From Paracoccus salsus (GTDB lineage Bacteria > Pseudomonadota > Alphaproteobacteria > Rhodobacterales > Rhodobacteraceae), in contig NZ_JAKGGD010000003.1 of NCBI RefSeq assembly GCF_021556615.1, forward strand, positions 434,001 through 498,000: DNA of 64,000 nucleotides, given 5' to 3'. Below, one piece after another: positions 18,480 through 28,248 of the stretch (its first letter is position 1; every line of letters starts with the position of its first letter). A model generated the notes under the pieces. It was not told the origin of the DNA. It worked only from the letters and a program-made list of their open reading frames with translations, and made no database searches. A program made the translations under genes and the position numbers.

Positions 18480-19411
18480 GCCAGCCCGGCCCGCTGGCGC
18501 TGGCGCCCGCCACGGCGGATGCGCTGGCCCGCTGGCTGGACATCGAGGCCGCGACACGCGACCGGTCGGTCCACACGATTACCGCTTATCGCGCCGATTT
18601 GCTGGCGTTTCTGGCGTTTCTGGGCGGCCATCACGGCGCGCCCGCAACCCCGAAATCACTGGCCGGCCTGCGCCAGGGCGACATGCGCGCCTTTGCCGCA
18701 TCGGAACGGGCGCGGGGTCTGGGCGCGCGCTCGCTGGCGCGGCGGCAATCGGCGGTCCGCAGCTTCCTGCGCTGGCTGTCGGATCGCGAGGGCCATGACC
18801 TCAGCGCCGCGCTGGCCGCGCGCAGCCCGAAATACGCACGCTCCCTGCCCCGCCCGCTGACCCCTGCCCAAGCGCAAGGGGCGCTGGACATGATCGCTGC
18901 CGGCCACGACACGCCCTGGGTCGCGGCGCGGGATGTGGCGGTCACGACGCTGCTCTGGGGCTGCGGGTTGCGGATTTCCGAAGCGCTGGCGCTGGACGGC
19001 GCGGACTGGCCCTTCCGCGAGGCTCTGACCATCGGCGGCAAGGGCGGCAAGGAACGCCAGGTGCCGGTGCTGCCGGTGGCGCGCGCGGCGGTCGGCACCT
19101 ATCTGCGCCTGTGTCCGTGGCGGCTGGCGCCCGATCAGCCGCTGTTTCGCGGGGTCCGGGGCAGCCGGCTTGGTTCCGGCCAGATCGCCGCGGCGCTGCG
19201 ACGGGCGCGCGCCGCTCTGGGGTTGCCCCCGACCGCGACGCCCCATGCGCTGCGGCATTCCTTTGCCACCCATCTGCTGGCGGCTGGCGGCGATCTGCGG
19301 ACCATCCAGGAGTTGCTGGGCCATGCCAGCCTGTCGACCACCCAGGTCTATACAGGCGTGGACGACGCGCATCTGATGGCCGTCTATCGCGCCGCCCATC
19401 CGCGTGGCTGA
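18476..19411 (+). CDS. xerC: Site-specific tyrosine recombinase XerC
   Basis: The 311-residue recombinase has an N-terminal SAM-like core-binding domain (residues ~20-105) and a catalytic domain with the complete residue set: Arg in CGLRISEAL, Lys in [11 protein letters not shown], His and Arg in [12 protein letters not shown], His in [10 protein letters not shown], and the nucleophile Tyr in QVYTGVD. With XerD it resolves chromosome dimers at dif. Translation is coupled to the DUF484 gene through an ATGA overlap. Assignment as XerC rather than XerD rests on length and on the DUF484 neighbour. Confidence 0.93.
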   Translation: MSQPGPLALAPATADALARWLDIEAATRDRSVHTITAYRADLLAFLAFLGGHHGAPATPKSLAGLRQGDMRAFAASERARGLGARSLARRQSAVRSFLRWLSDREGHDLSAALAARSPKYARSLPRPLTPAQAQGALDMIAAGHDTPWVAARDVAVTTLLWGCGLRISEALALDGADWPFREALTIGGKGGKERQVPVLPVARAAVGTYLRLCPWRLAPDQPLFRGVRGSRLGSGQIAAALRRARAALGLPPTATPHALRHSFATHLLAAGGDLRTIQELLGHASLSTTQVYTGVDDAHLMAVYRAAHPRG

Positions 19412-19415
19412 GGCC

Positions 19416-20507
19416 CTAGCGCTGGACGAGGACGGGCGCTTCGGCCTGGGCGGCCTTGCGATCGAAGATCCGGTCCCCGATCCAGGCCCCGACGAAGAAC
19501 ATCACCGCCGCCAGCCACAATGTCGCGTTGAAGACCGATGTGCCGGTGAGTCCCGCGCCGATCGCGCAGCCGCCCGCCAGCATTCCGCCGAACCCCATCA
19601 AGGCGCCGCCAGCCATCGAGCGCAGCATCTGCGGCGCGTCGTGATAGGATTCCCATTTCAGCTCGCGCCCCGCAAGCGCGCCCAGGAACGCGCCCAGGAA
19701 CACGCCGGGGATCAGGCCGATGTCGAAACTCATGTCATCACCGGTGGTCAGCAGCGCCATCACCACCTGCGCCGACGGCCCGGCAAATGTCGCCGAAGAG
19801 ACCGAGACCGGCTCGAAGGCGATCTGCGACAGCGAGAAGGTCAGCACCCAGCCAAGCGCGACGGCAAAGCCCACCCCGCAGGCCCAGACCAGCACCCGCA
19901 CGCCAGTCCGGGCACGCGCAGCCAGCCCGATCGCCACCACCGAGAAGCCAAGACCGATCAGCAGCCCCGCCCATTGCGGCAGCCCGGCCGCGTTGAGAAG
20001 ATTGATGTTGCGTCCGCCCGGCGTGATCCACATCGCGGCGATCGCCTGCCGCACCGGCGAAAGGGCCCCCGAAAGCGTCAGCTGCGCCGTCAGTGCAAAG
20101 ACCATGCCCGCCGTCAGCGCCCGCAGATTGCCGGTCCCGGCCAGCACCAGCAGCCGCCCCGAACATCCGCGCGCCATGACCATGCCGATGCCGAACAGCA
20201 GCCCGCCGATGATCGCGCCGGACCAACTGCCCGTGACCGCCATGATTCGCGCCGTATCGGGACGGAACATCCCCGCCATCGCAGCCGCCTGCACCCAGAC
20301 CATCGCGGTCGAGAAGGTCAGCAACCAGATCGCCAGCGATCGGCCCAGGATCCCGCGCGAGAACTCGACCGCGGCCGAGCGCAGACAGAACGCGGATCGC
20401 TGCGCCGCGAAACCGAACACCGCGCCGACCAGCAATCCGACCAGCATCGCTGTTGTCAAATCTCCGATCCGCTCGGATATATCGGTCAGCAGGGTACGCA
20501 GGTCCAT
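19416..20507 (-). CDS. YeeE/YedE family sulfur-compound transporter
   Basis: The 363-residue membrane protein has two repeats of the YeeE/YedE fold. Conserved cysteines in SAFCLRSA, MARGCSGRLL and LAGGCAIGAGLTG line the pathway that, in the thiosulfate transporter TsuA, hands the substrate through by transient interactions. It probably imports thiosulfate or a related sulfur species. The frame extends 42 codons upstream into the msrA region; the ATG at 20505-20507 has GCGAGGCAAGAG before it. It is convergent with xerC (4-bp gap) and divergent from msrA. Confidence 0.87.
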   Translation of the reverse strand: MDLRTLLTDISERIGDLTTAMLVGLLVGAVFGFAAQRSAFCLRSAAVEFSRGILGRSLAIWLLTFSTAMVWVQAAAMAGMFRPDTARIMAVTGSWSGAIIGGLLFGIGMVMARGCSGRLLVLAGTGNLRALTAGMVFALTAQLTLSGALSPVRQAIAAMWITPGGRNINLLNAAGLPQWAGLLIGLGFSVVAIGLAARARTGVRVLVWACGVGFAVALGWVLTFSLSQIAFEPVSVSSATFAGPSAQVVMALLTTGDDMSFDIGLIPGVFLGAFLGALAGRELKWESYHDAPQMLRSMAGGALMGFGGMLAGGCAIGAGLTGTSVFNATLWLAAVMFFVGAWIGDRIFDRKAAQAEAPVLVQR

Positions 20508-20625
20508 GCTCTTGCCTCGCACGATGAGATGGCCAACCGCACGATGACGCGGGAAAGCCGCGACCGCAAGGCGAACCAAGCCGGGGCGACATGCGTTTGA
20601 TGCTGATGACAAAAAGGATGGCAAG

Positions 20626-21201
20626 ATGACCACACATGCAATCTTCGATCGACCGATGGATGCGCCCGCGCCGCAGGGCTACGACCAGGCGATCTTCGGC
20701 ATGGGCTGCTACTGGGGGCCCGAGCGGCTGTTCTGGCAGCAGCCCGGAATCTGGCTGACCGAGGTCGGCTTTGCGGGCGGCACGACCGAAAATCCCAGCT
20801 ACGATCAGGTCTGCGGTGGCGACACCGGCCACGCCGAGGTCGTGCGGGTGGTCTATGACAGGTCACTGATCAGCTATGAGCAGTTGTTGCAGCTGTTCTG
20901 GGAAAACCACGACCCGACCCAGGGCGATCGGCAGGGCGACGATGTGGGCAGCCAGTATCGCAGCCTGATCATGACCTTCAGCGACAGCCAGCGGGCCGCC
21001 GCCGAGGCGTCGAAGATCGACTATGGCAACCGCCTGGCGGTCGAGGGCTTCGGCAAGATCACCACCCAGATCATCGACAAGGCACCGTTCTGGCCTGCCC
21101 ATGCCGAGCATCAGCAATATCTGGAAAAGCACCCCGACGGTCATTGCGGGCTGAAAGGCACCGGGGTAGAGGCGTCCATGCCCAATCCGGACCCGATCTG
21201 A
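20626..21201 (+). CDS. msrA: Peptide-methionine (S)-S-oxide reductase
   Basis: The 191-residue enzyme repairs methionine-S-sulfoxide in proteins. Cys28 in GMGCYWGPERLFW is the catalytic cysteine. GFAGG, GHAEVVRVVYD, FWENHDPTQGDRQGDDVGSQYRS and the recycling-region HCGLKG complete the family pattern. Its TGA overlaps the ATG of prmA (TGATG at 21199-21203), so the two genes are co-translated. Confidence 0.95.
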   Translation: MTTHAIFDRPMDAPAPQGYDQAIFGMGCYWGPERLFWQQPGIWLTEVGFAGGTTENPSYDQVCGGDTGHAEVVRVVYDRSLISYEQLLQLFWENHDPTQGDRQGDDVGSQYRSLIMTFSDSQRAAAEASKIDYGNRLAVEGFGKITTQIIDKAPFWPAHAEHQQYLEKHPDGHCGLKGTGVEASMPNPDPI

Positions 21202-22073
21202 TGCCAACCTTCACCGCACTGACGCATCTTCCCGGCCGTGAACCTGCCGAGGACCTTGCCGAGGCCTGCGAGGGCCTGACCCCCGAGCCGGTCGGCACGG
21301 GCGTGTTCGAGATCGAGGACGGGTCCGAGCGGTGGGAGGTCGGCGCCTATTTCGAGGAAAAGCCCGACGCGGTCGGGCTGGCTCTTCTGGCGGCCGCGTG
21401 GGGGGCAGAGCCTTTCGTGATCTCGGAACTGCCCGAGGTGGATTGGGTCGCCCATGTCCGGCGCGAACTGACGCCGGTCACGGCCGGCCGGTTCTTCGTC
21501 CATGGCAGCCACGACGCCGACCGCGTTCCCGAAGGCGTCGAGGCGTTGTGCATCGAGGCGGCAATGGCCTTCGGAACCGGCCATCATGGCACCACCAAGG
21601 GCTGCCTCGAGGCGATCGACCGGCTGGCGACCGAGGGTTTCAAGCCGCACCGGATCGCCGATATCGGCTGCGGCACGGCGGTGCTGGCGATGGGGGCGGC
21701 GCGGCTGTGGCCGGTCACCGTGCTGGCCAGCGACATGGACCGCATGGCGGTGGACACGGCGGCGGCGAATGTCATCGCGAACGGCCTGGACGGGCGGGTG
21801 GTCTGCATCGAGGCCACCGGCCTCGATCATCCGACGCTGGAGCAGGCCGCGCCGTTCGACCTGGTGCTGGCCAATATCCTCAAGCAGCCGCTGATCGACC
21901 TGTCGCCCGAGATGGCCCGCCATGTCGGAAGCGGCGGCAAGGTCATCCTGTCGGGCATCCTGTCCGACCAGGCACAGGAAGTGGTCCAGGCCTACGAGGC
22001 TGCGGGCTTTGCTCTGGACCGACGCGACGATCTGGGGGAATGGGTCACGCTGACATTGACCCGGCAGGGCTGA
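21201..22073 (+). CDS. prmA: Ribosomal protein L11 methyltransferase
   Basis: The 290-residue class I SAM-dependent enzyme trimethylates ribosomal protein L11. The methyltransferase domain begins around residue 115 with AMAFGTGHHGTTKGCL and the SAM-binding motif DIGCGTAVLAMGAAR, then ASDMDRMA and LANILKQPL, all typical of PrmA. The N-terminal ~100 residues correspond to the L11-recognition domain. The ATG at 21201 overlaps the msrA stop. Confidence 0.93.
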   Translation: MPTFTALTHLPGREPAEDLAEACEGLTPEPVGTGVFEIEDGSERWEVGAYFEEKPDAVGLALLAAAWGAEPFVISELPEVDWVAHVRRELTPVTAGRFFVHGSHDADRVPEGVEALCIEAAMAFGTGHHGTTKGCLEAIDRLATEGFKPHRIADIGCGTAVLAMGAARLWPVTVLASDMDRMAVDTAAANVIANGLDGRVVCIEATGLDHPTLEQAAPFDLVLANILKQPLIDLSPEMARHVGSGGKVILSGILSDQAQEVVQAYEAAGFALDRRDDLGEWVTLTLTRQG

Positions 22074-22104
22074 ACGCTCGCAGAGCCCGGCCTGCGCATG
22101 AAAA

Positions 22105-22130
22105 AACCCCCGCATCCGAGCGCAGGGGTT
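22105..22130 (-). terminator. Rho-independent terminator of the DUF1127 gene
   Basis: AACCCC (22105-22110) pairs with GGGGTT (22125-22130), and inner GC pairs extend the stem after one mismatch. On the minus strand the stem is followed by a run of T (22101-22106 as A on the plus strand). It lies 23 bp after the DUF1127 stop and is the clearest terminator in the window; it may also end prmA from the other side. Confidence 0.75.
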
Positions 22131-22152
22131 CGTTCGCTCTGTCGTGAAGGGC

Positions 22153-22350
22153 TCAGACGCTGCGTGCGATTCGTTCGATATCGCCGCGGCAAAGACCGAT
22201 ATCGTCCAGTTCGCGGTCCGACAGCGCACCCAGCTCGCGCCGGGTCTTGCGGCTGTCCTGCCAGGACGAGATCCGCGAAGCGAGGCTTGCGACGACGCTG
22301 CCAAGACCATTGGCCGAAATGCCGCAGTTCGTTTCAATGGCGGACATCAT
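22153..22350 (-). CDS. DUF1127 small protein
   Basis: The 65-residue protein ends in the DUF1127 motif: SWQDSRKTRRELGALSDREL followed by DDIGLCRGDIERIAR. Small DUF1127 proteins in alphaproteobacteria are arginine-rich; several act in phosphate or polyamine responses and RNA turnover, but this one's role is not known. Two adjacent ATGs at 22345-22350 follow AGGTGAT; either could be used. The open frame continues 75 codons upstream without a sensible start. It is followed by its own terminator. Confidence 0.85.
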   Translation of the reverse strand: MMSAIETNCGISANGLGSVVASLASRISSWQDSRKTRRELGALSDRELDDIGLCRGDIERIARSV

Positions 22351-22519
22351 ATCACCTGTGTTCGGTTTGCCCGATTCACGGGCGGGTTTCGAATGCCAGT
22401 CATGTATGGTGCGCAACGAGCCGGAACCATAGCCAAACCGACAAGGCCGGCATGCGCTGCGCGCATGAGGATACCGGCGAACGTGCCGCGCAAGTCGGGT
22501 CGCATGGGGGTCGTGCGCG

Positions 22520-23257
22520 CTAACCGGACCCTGCCGGATCCTGCCAGTCACCCAGGGCCGCCTGCCACAGCGCAAGGGCCGCGACCGCGGCAGTGTCGGC
22601 CCGCAGGATGCGCGGCCCGAGGCTGATCGGCGTCACGAAGTCCAGCGCCGTCAGGCGCCGGCGTTCGGGATCCGAGAACCCGCCCTCCGGTCCGATCAGG
22701 ATCGCCCAGGCACCGGCAGAGAGCCCGCCCAGTGTGCGCGCGGGACCGGCAAGGGCCTCGTCGGCCCACAGGAGCCGGCGCGCGGGATCCCAACCCTCCA
22801 GCAGCCGCGAAAGCGGCTGAAGTTCGCCGACACCGGGGACATGGGTGCCACCGCATTGTTCGGCGGCCTCGATGGCGTGGGCTTGCAGGCGATCCTGTCG
22901 GATCCGTTCCGAGTTGGTGAAGTCGGTCTGCACCGGCAGGATGCGCGATGCGCCCAACTCGGCGGCCTTCTCGACGATGAAATCGGTGCGGGCCTTCTTG
23001 ATCGGAGCGAACAGCAGCCACAGGTCGGGCGGATCGCGTTGCGGCGCGGTCTGCTCCAGCGTTTGAAGCGTGCCGCCGCGCTTGCCGGCCTCGGTGATAC
23101 GCGCCGACCATTCGCCGTCACGGCCGTTGAACACCGCCAGCGTGTCGCCCGCCCGCAGCCGCATCACGCCAGAAAGGTAATGGGCCTGCGCGGGCTCCAG
23201 CGGCACGGGTTGTCCCGCGGCCAGGGGGTGATCTATGAACAATCTGATCTTCGACAT
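22520..23257 (-). CDS. rsmE: 16S rRNA (uracil1498-N3)-methyltransferase
   Basis: The 245-residue SPOUT-class enzyme methylates U1498 of 16S rRNA. It has the N-terminal PUA-like region (AHYLSGVMRLRAGD), then IKKARTDFIVEKAAELG, and the knotted SAM-binding end with LIGPEGGFSDPER and LGPRILRADTAAVAAL. The ATG at 23255-23257 (MSKIRLFID) is taken over an upstream extension. It diverges from ubiA with only 15 bp between starts, so the two promoters must overlap the opposite coding regions. Confidence 0.93.
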   Translation of the reverse strand: MSKIRLFIDHPLAAGQPVPLEPAQAHYLSGVMRLRAGDTLAVFNGRDGEWSARITEAGKRGGTLQTLEQTAPQRDPPDLWLLFAPIKKARTDFIVEKAAELGASRILPVQTDFTNSERIRQDRLQAHAIEAAEQCGGTHVPGVGELQPLSRLLEGWDPARRLLWADEALAGPARTLGGLSAGAWAILIGPEGGFSDPERRRLTALDFVTPISLGPRILRADTAAVAALALWQAALGDWQDPAGSG

Positions 23258-23272
23258 GATGGGCAAGACGCT

Positions 23273-24211
23273 ATGCAAAGCCAGACCGAAAGGCCAGACA
23301 CCGTCATTGACGCCCCCAGGGGCAACTGGGTGGACCGCTATGCCCCCCATGGCTGGCGACCCTGGCTGCACCTGTCACGGGCCGATCGACCGATCGGCAC
23401 ATGGTTGCTGCTGCTGCCCTGCTGGTGGGGCGTCGGCCTGGCGATGATGGCGGACGCTCCGCGCGGGTTCGACCTGTGGATCGTGATCGCCTGTGCGGCC
23501 GGTGCCTTCGTGATGCGCGGCGCGGGATGCACCTGGAACGACATCACCGACCGCAAGATCGACGCGCAGGTGGCCCGCACGCGGTCGCGGCCGCTGCCGT
23601 CGGGCCGGATCAGCCTGCGCGGCGCCTATCTGTGGTTGCTGGCGCAGGGGCTGGTGGGGTTCGTGATCCTGTTGACGCTGGGGCGCGCGGCGATCTGGAT
23701 GGGTGTGCTGTCGCTGCTGCTGGTGGCAATCTATCCCTTCGCGAAGCGGTTCACGTGGTGGCCGCAGATCTTTCTGGGCCTGGCGTTCAACTGGGGAGTC
23801 ATGCTGGCCTATGCCGCGCATATGGGCCGGGTCGATGCCGCGCCGGTCGTGGCGTGGCTGGCGGGGATCGCCTGGACGATCTTCTACGACACGATCTATG
23901 CCCATCAGGATGCCGAGGACGATGCGTTGATCGGGGTGAAATCCACCGCCCTGTTGTTCGGCGACAAGAGCCCGCGCATCCTTGCGGGCTTTGCGGCACT
24001 GGCGATCCTGTTGATGGCGGTCGCCATCCTGCTGACCGGTCGCAATCTGTTGATAGGCTGGATCGGGCTGGCGGGATTCGCCGCGCACCTTATCTGGCAG
24101 CTGCAAAGATTTCAGCCTGATCAGGATGATATATGCTTGCGCCTGTTCAGGTCGAACCGCGATGCGGGGCTGATCCTCGCGCTGTTTCTTGCCATGGCCG
24201 GGCTGGCATGA
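23273..24211 (+). CDS. ubiA: 4-hydroxybenzoate polyprenyltransferase
   Basis: The 312-residue integral membrane enzyme attaches the polyprenyl chain to 4-hydroxybenzoate in ubiquinone synthesis. It carries both aspartate motifs: NDITDRKIDAQVARTRSRPL and YAHQDAEDDALIGVKSTALL, which bind Mg-prenyl diphosphate, with about eight or nine membrane helices between and after them. The ATG at 23273 is chosen because the upstream open frame runs through rsmE on the other strand. Confidence 0.93.
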   Translation: MQSQTERPDTVIDAPRGNWVDRYAPHGWRPWLHLSRADRPIGTWLLLLPCWWGVGLAMMADAPRGFDLWIVIACAAGAFVMRGAGCTWNDITDRKIDAQVARTRSRPLPSGRISLRGAYLWLLAQGLVGFVILLTLGRAAIWMGVLSLLLVAIYPFAKRFTWWPQIFLGLAFNWGVMLAYAAHMGRVDAAPVVAWLAGIAWTIFYDTIYAHQDAEDDALIGVKSTALLFGDKSPRILAGFAALAILLMAVAILLTGRNLLIGWIGLAGFAAHLIWQLQRFQPDQDDICLRLFRSNRDAGLILALFLAMAGLA

Positions 24212-24273
24212 TTGCGCAGCAGGCGTCGCGCGGCTAGACCATTTCAGCTTGCAACAGCCCAGAGTCGGACCGA

Positions 24274-26427
24274 ATGGCATCGTCCCGCAGCCCCATCTCG
24301 ACCTCGCTTGCCACCCTTGTCGTGCTGATCGGCTTCGGCGTGCTGTGCTGGTGGGGGGCGCAATCCGCCGCGCGGTTCATCGAACAGCGTTCCCACGAGG
24401 ATGTGCGGCTGGCCCTGACGACCGCGGGACAGGACTGGGTCGAAGTCAGCACCGACGGCTTGCAGGTGCATCTGTCAGGCACCGCCCCGAGCGAGGTCGA
24501 ACGGTTTCGCGCCGTGACCCAGGCCGCGACAGCGGTGGATGCGACCCGCGTGATCGACAAGATGACGGTCGCCTCGATCGCGGCGCTGACGCCGCCCGAG
24601 TTCAAGGTCGAGATGCTGCGCGACCGCGACGGCATCTCGCTGATCGGGCTGGTGCCCGCCTCGACCGATCGGGCCGGCCTTGTCCGGGCGCTGAAAAGCG
24701 AGACCGCCGCAGCCAGGGTCACGGATCTTCTGGAAAGCGCCGATTACCCGATGCCCGATGATTGGCAGGACGCCATGGCTTTCGGATTGCGGGCCGCGCA
24801 GATGGCGTCGCGGGCCAAGATCTCGGTCGCGGCGGGACATGTGCAGGTGGCTGCGATCACCGACAGCCGGGCGGAAAAGGGCCGCCTGGAGACCGCGCTC
24901 AAGCGCGCGCTGCCCGACGGGATCAGGCTGACAACGCAGATCTCGGCGCCCCGACCGGTGATCGCGCCCTTCACCCTGCGCTTCCTGATCGATGAGGAAG
25001 GCGCGCGCTTCGACGCCTGCGCCGCCGACAACGAGACCGGCCAGGCGCGGATCCTGGACGCCGCGGTGAAGGCGGGGGTGGGCGGAAAGCCGGGTTGCAC
25101 GCTGGGGCTGGGCGCGCCAAGCAGACAATGGGCCGATGCCGCGGTTCCCGCCATCGAGGCAGTCGCGGCGCTGGGGCGCGGGGCGGTGACCATCTCGGAC
25201 GCGGATATCGCGCTGACCGCGCCCGCATCCGTCGATCAGGCGCTGTTCGACGAGGTGGCGGGACGTCTTGAACAGCAGCTTCCGCAGGTGTTCTCGCTGC
25301 AGGCCCGGCGCGAACAGGCTCAGCAGGCCGATCAGGGCCCCGCCCGGTTCGTCGCCTCGCTGTCCGGCCAACGCAGCCTGTCCATGCGCGGAAGGATTGC
25401 CGATCCCCGCATGCGCGAGGCCGTGGACAGCATCGCGCGGTCACGCTTTTCAGATGTCCAGAGCAGTCTGCGCAGCGACAGCGAGGTGCCTGGCGGATGG
25501 ACCGTCAGGGTCATCGCGGCGCTGGAGGCAATGGACAGCCTGTCCAGCGGGACCGTGGAGGTGACGCCGGAACTCATAACCCTGTCGGGCACTTCGGGCG
25601 ATCCGGACGCGACCGAACGCACTGCCGCCGCTCTGGCACATCGCCTGGGGCCGGGCGCGCGCTACGACCTGTCGATCCGCTATGACCGGCGGCTGGACCC
25701 GGCGCTGGCCCTGCCCGATGGTCAGGAATGCGTGCGTCTGCTGAACATCATCATGTCGGAATCCGAGATCGGCTTCGAACCGAACAAATCCGCGATCGCC
25801 GGCGATCCCGCCGCGACCCTGGCCCGCATGGCCGAGGTGATGGCGGATTGCGGGGATTTCCAGATGGAGGCGGGCGGGCATACCGATTCCCAGGGTTCGG
25901 AAGGATTCAACGCCGATCTGTCGCGTGCCCGCGCCCAGGCGCTGGTCGCGGCGATGGCCGAAGCCGGGATCGACACCACGAACATGACTTCGCGCGGCTA
26001 TGGCGAAAGCCAGCCGATCGCCAGCAACGAGACCGACGAAGGCCGCGAGGAAAACCGGCGCATCGAATTCCGGCTGCTCTCCGAGCGACCGGTACACACC
26101 GCACCGCTGCCCGCGCCGATCAACCTGTCGGGTGTGACGAGGCCAGCCGATCCCGCGGCCCCCAAGGCACCGGTTCCTGCCGCCGAGTCGACTGCCGGGC
26201 AAGACCGTGGCGAGGCCGAGGGCCCGCATCTGCCCCGGATCACCACTGGCGCGGGCGCGACGCCCGCCACGGTGGGGGTCAGCGAGGAGTTCGAGAGTCT
26301 GGACGCGCGCGAGGAAAACATTAGGCTGCCAGTGCAAACCCCTGACGACAACACGCCGCGGCCCGCGCAACGTCCCGAAACGGCACCTGACGCGGTCGAG
26401 GCAGAAGGCACACCCGGCACCGAATGA
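24274..26427 (+). CDS. OmpA-family protein with BON-like repeats
   Basis: The 717-residue envelope protein has one N-terminal membrane segment (residues 12-30), a long periplasmic region that begins with BON-like alpha/beta segments (VEVSTDGLQVHLSGTAPS near residue 55), and an OmpA peptidoglycan-binding domain at ~485-610 (FEPNKSAI, GGHTDSQGSEGFNADLSRARA, GYGESQPIASNETDEGR). The last ~100 residues are disordered and Pro/Ala-rich. It probably links the inner membrane to peptidoglycan. It is coupled to the next small gene by an ATGA overlap. The start lacks a strong ribosome site. Confidence 0.85.
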   Translation: MASSRSPISTSLATLVVLIGFGVLCWWGAQSAARFIEQRSHEDVRLALTTAGQDWVEVSTDGLQVHLSGTAPSEVERFRAVTQAATAVDATRVIDKMTVASIAALTPPEFKVEMLRDRDGISLIGLVPASTDRAGLVRALKSETAAARVTDLLESADYPMPDDWQDAMAFGLRAAQMASRAKISVAAGHVQVAAITDSRAEKGRLETALKRALPDGIRLTTQISAPRPVIAPFTLRFLIDEEGARFDACAADNETGQARILDAAVKAGVGGKPGCTLGLGAPSRQWADAAVPAIEAVAALGRGAVTISDADIALTAPASVDQALFDEVAGRLEQQLPQVFSLQARREQAQQADQGPARFVASLSGQRSLSMRGRIADPRMREAVDSIARSRFSDVQSSLRSDSEVPGGWTVRVIAALEAMDSLSSGTVEVTPELITLSGTSGDPDATERTAAALAHRLGPGARYDLSIRYDRRLDPALALPDGQECVRLLNIIMSESEIGFEPNKSAIAGDPAATLARMAEVMADCGDFQMEAGGHTDSQGSEGFNADLSRARAQALVAAMAEAGIDTTNMTSRGYGESQPIASNETDEGREENRRIEFRLLSERPVHTAPLPAPINLSGVTRPADPAAPKAPVPAAESTAGQDRGEAEGPHLPRITTGAGATPATVGVSEEFESLDAREENIRLPVQTPDDNTPRPAQRPETAPDAVEAEGTPGTE

Positions 26428-26753
26428 ACCGCACCGAATTCATCACCGTCACCGCGATCATCCTGTTTGCCGCCTTCGTCCTTGGCTGGATGGCCAGTTG
26501 GGTGGTTCATCGCCTGACGCGCCAGACCCGATCGGGCATGACCGAACTGGACAAGATGGCCCAGCAACTGCACATGGCCGAGGAAGCCCGCGATACGGCG
26601 GTCGCTCAGCTTGAAGAGCGCGAGGCCGATCTGGCCAGCCGTCTGGCCGGCGCCGAGGCCGAGTTGCAGGCCGCCATGGACGGATTGCGCGAAAGCCGCA
26701 CCGAAGTCGAGGAACTGCGCGAATATATCGAGAGGAAACTCTCGCGGCGCTGA
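26424..26753 (+). CDS. Small membrane protein with coiled coil
   Basis: This 109-residue protein belongs to no family I can name. One membrane helix (residues ~8-28, VTAIILFAAFVLGWMASWVV) is followed by a coiled coil through residue ~105 with regular hydrophobic heptads (AEEARDTAVAQLEEREADLA). The ATG overlaps the stop of the OmpA-like gene, so the two products are made together and probably interact. Confidence 0.75.
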   Translation: MNRTEFITVTAIILFAAFVLGWMASWVVHRLTRQTRSGMTELDKMAQQLHMAEEARDTAVAQLEEREADLASRLAGAEAELQAAMDGLRESRTEVEELREYIERKLSRR

Positions 26754-26867
26754 TCGCTGTGGACCCGGCCGCCGGAACGCCTGGAAGCAGCGGGAACATG
26801 GCTTTCCGGCCCGTTCGGGATCGTTCGCCTCACAGGGCGTTGCGGTGACCGCGACAGCCGACCCGAT

Positions 26868-28133
26868 TCAGCCGTCCGGCACGAAGGGCCTGGTCGCCTT
26901 GCGTGCGGACGGTTCGTCCTCGGCACCGGCGCCGGCCTCGACCAGATCGCGGGCCTCTTCTGCCTCGTCGTCCCCAGGATCTCCGTTCCCGCTCTCCTCG
27001 CTTGCCTGAAGCGCCGGAGGCCTGCCTGCGGCGAGGAAATTGCCGAACTTTTCCCATCCCGGGATGTTTTCGGACAGCACCCGCAGAACAACCAGCACCG
27101 GCACTGCGATCACCATGCCGAGCACCGACCACAGCCAGGCCCACAGAGCCACGGCGAGAAACACCACCACCGTGTTCAGCTGCAACCGGCGCGAGACGAA
27201 ATAGGGCGTGATGAGCTGACCTTCCAGCGCGGTCAGCGCCAGATAGGTGGAGGCGACCATGGCTGGCCAGAACAGTCCCGGCAGGGCGACCAGCGCGACC
27301 ACGGCCGCGATCACGACGCCCGCGATCGCCCCCAGATAGGGGATGAAGTTCAGAGCGAAGGCGCCCACTCCGAACAGCACCGGACCCGGCATCCCCCACG
27401 CCCACATCGCAAGCCCGATGGCCAGCCCCAGGCAGGCATTGATGATCGTGATGGCGCCCAGATAGCTGCCGAGGGAATCCTCGATCTCGCGCAGGGCCAG
27501 ATAGGCGCTGCGTTTCTCGCCCATGCTGTCGAAGCTTTGCACGATCTTCAGGTAAAGCATGTCCCCCGAAGCGATCATGAAGAACATCAGTATCAGCGTG
27601 AACAGCACCTGGCCCATCAGTTGTGGCGTCAACTTGACCACGGTCTCCATGGTCGATTCGCTTTCTTCCTCGACCTTGATGGTCGCGGCCGATGCGCCGT
27701 CCTCGTCCTCAACATTCTGGGCCTCATCGATCTGCTCGGCGGCCTGCTGGATATCCCGCATCGATTCCCGGACCCGATCGAGCTTCTGCTCAAGCTGAAA
27801 ACGGATCGTCGGGATGTTCTCGGCCGCCCGGTTGAGGGGACCGCTGGCGGCGTAGGCCAGGACCGCCACAAGCGCGAGGATCGTCAGCGTCACCCCCGCC
27901 GCCGTCAGCGCGTCGGGGATGCCAAGACGCCGCGCAAAGCGGCGCGACGGCGTGAAGACGAAGAACAGCAGGATGGCCATCGTGACCGGCATCAGGAAAT
28001 CCCGGGCCGAGGCGATCGCCGCGAACGCAAGGATCAGAAAGATGCCGATGACGGCCCAGTTGGCGAAGCGGGCACTGGAAGGACCCGACGTGCCGCCAAA
28101 GCGCAGAGAATGGCGCTCTTCCGGATCTTGCAT
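26868..28133 (-). CDS. AI-2E family transporter (PerM-like membrane protein)
   Basis: The 421-residue protein has the AI-2E/PerM layout: paired helices at the N-terminus (ARDFLMPVTMAILLFFVFTP), a cytoplasmic or periplasmic loop of ~100 acidic residues (around EDEDGASAATIKVEEESE), and a C-terminal block of five or more helices with FALNFIPYLGAIAGV, the family hallmark. Members export diverse small molecules or ions; quorum-signal transport is proven only for a few. The C-terminus is charged and disordered. No operon partner is apparent. Confidence 0.87.
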   Translation of the reverse strand: MQDPEERHSLRFGGTSGPSSARFANWAVIGIFLILAFAAIASARDFLMPVTMAILLFFVFTPSRRFARRLGIPDALTAAGVTLTILALVAVLAYAASGPLNRAAENIPTIRFQLEQKLDRVRESMRDIQQAAEQIDEAQNVEDEDGASAATIKVEEESESTMETVVKLTPQLMGQVLFTLILMFFMIASGDMLYLKIVQSFDSMGEKRSAYLALREIEDSLGSYLGAITIINACLGLAIGLAMWAWGMPGPVLFGVGAFALNFIPYLGAIAGVVIAAVVALVALPGLFWPAMVASTYLALTALEGQLITPYFVSRRLQLNTVVVFLAVALWAWLWSVLGMVIAVPVLVVLRVLSENIPGWEKFGNFLAAGRPPALQASEESGNGDPGDDEAEEARDLVEAGAGAEDEPSARKATRPFVPDG

Positions 28134-28248
28134 GAAGATGTCCCCCTCCGGTCATGGCCGACGGGGGCCACGATGCACAAACGCCGCGGATGCGCCGTTC
28201 GTTCCGGTCCACCCGACCTGTCACGCATGAGGCTGTCGGCAGGCCAGC

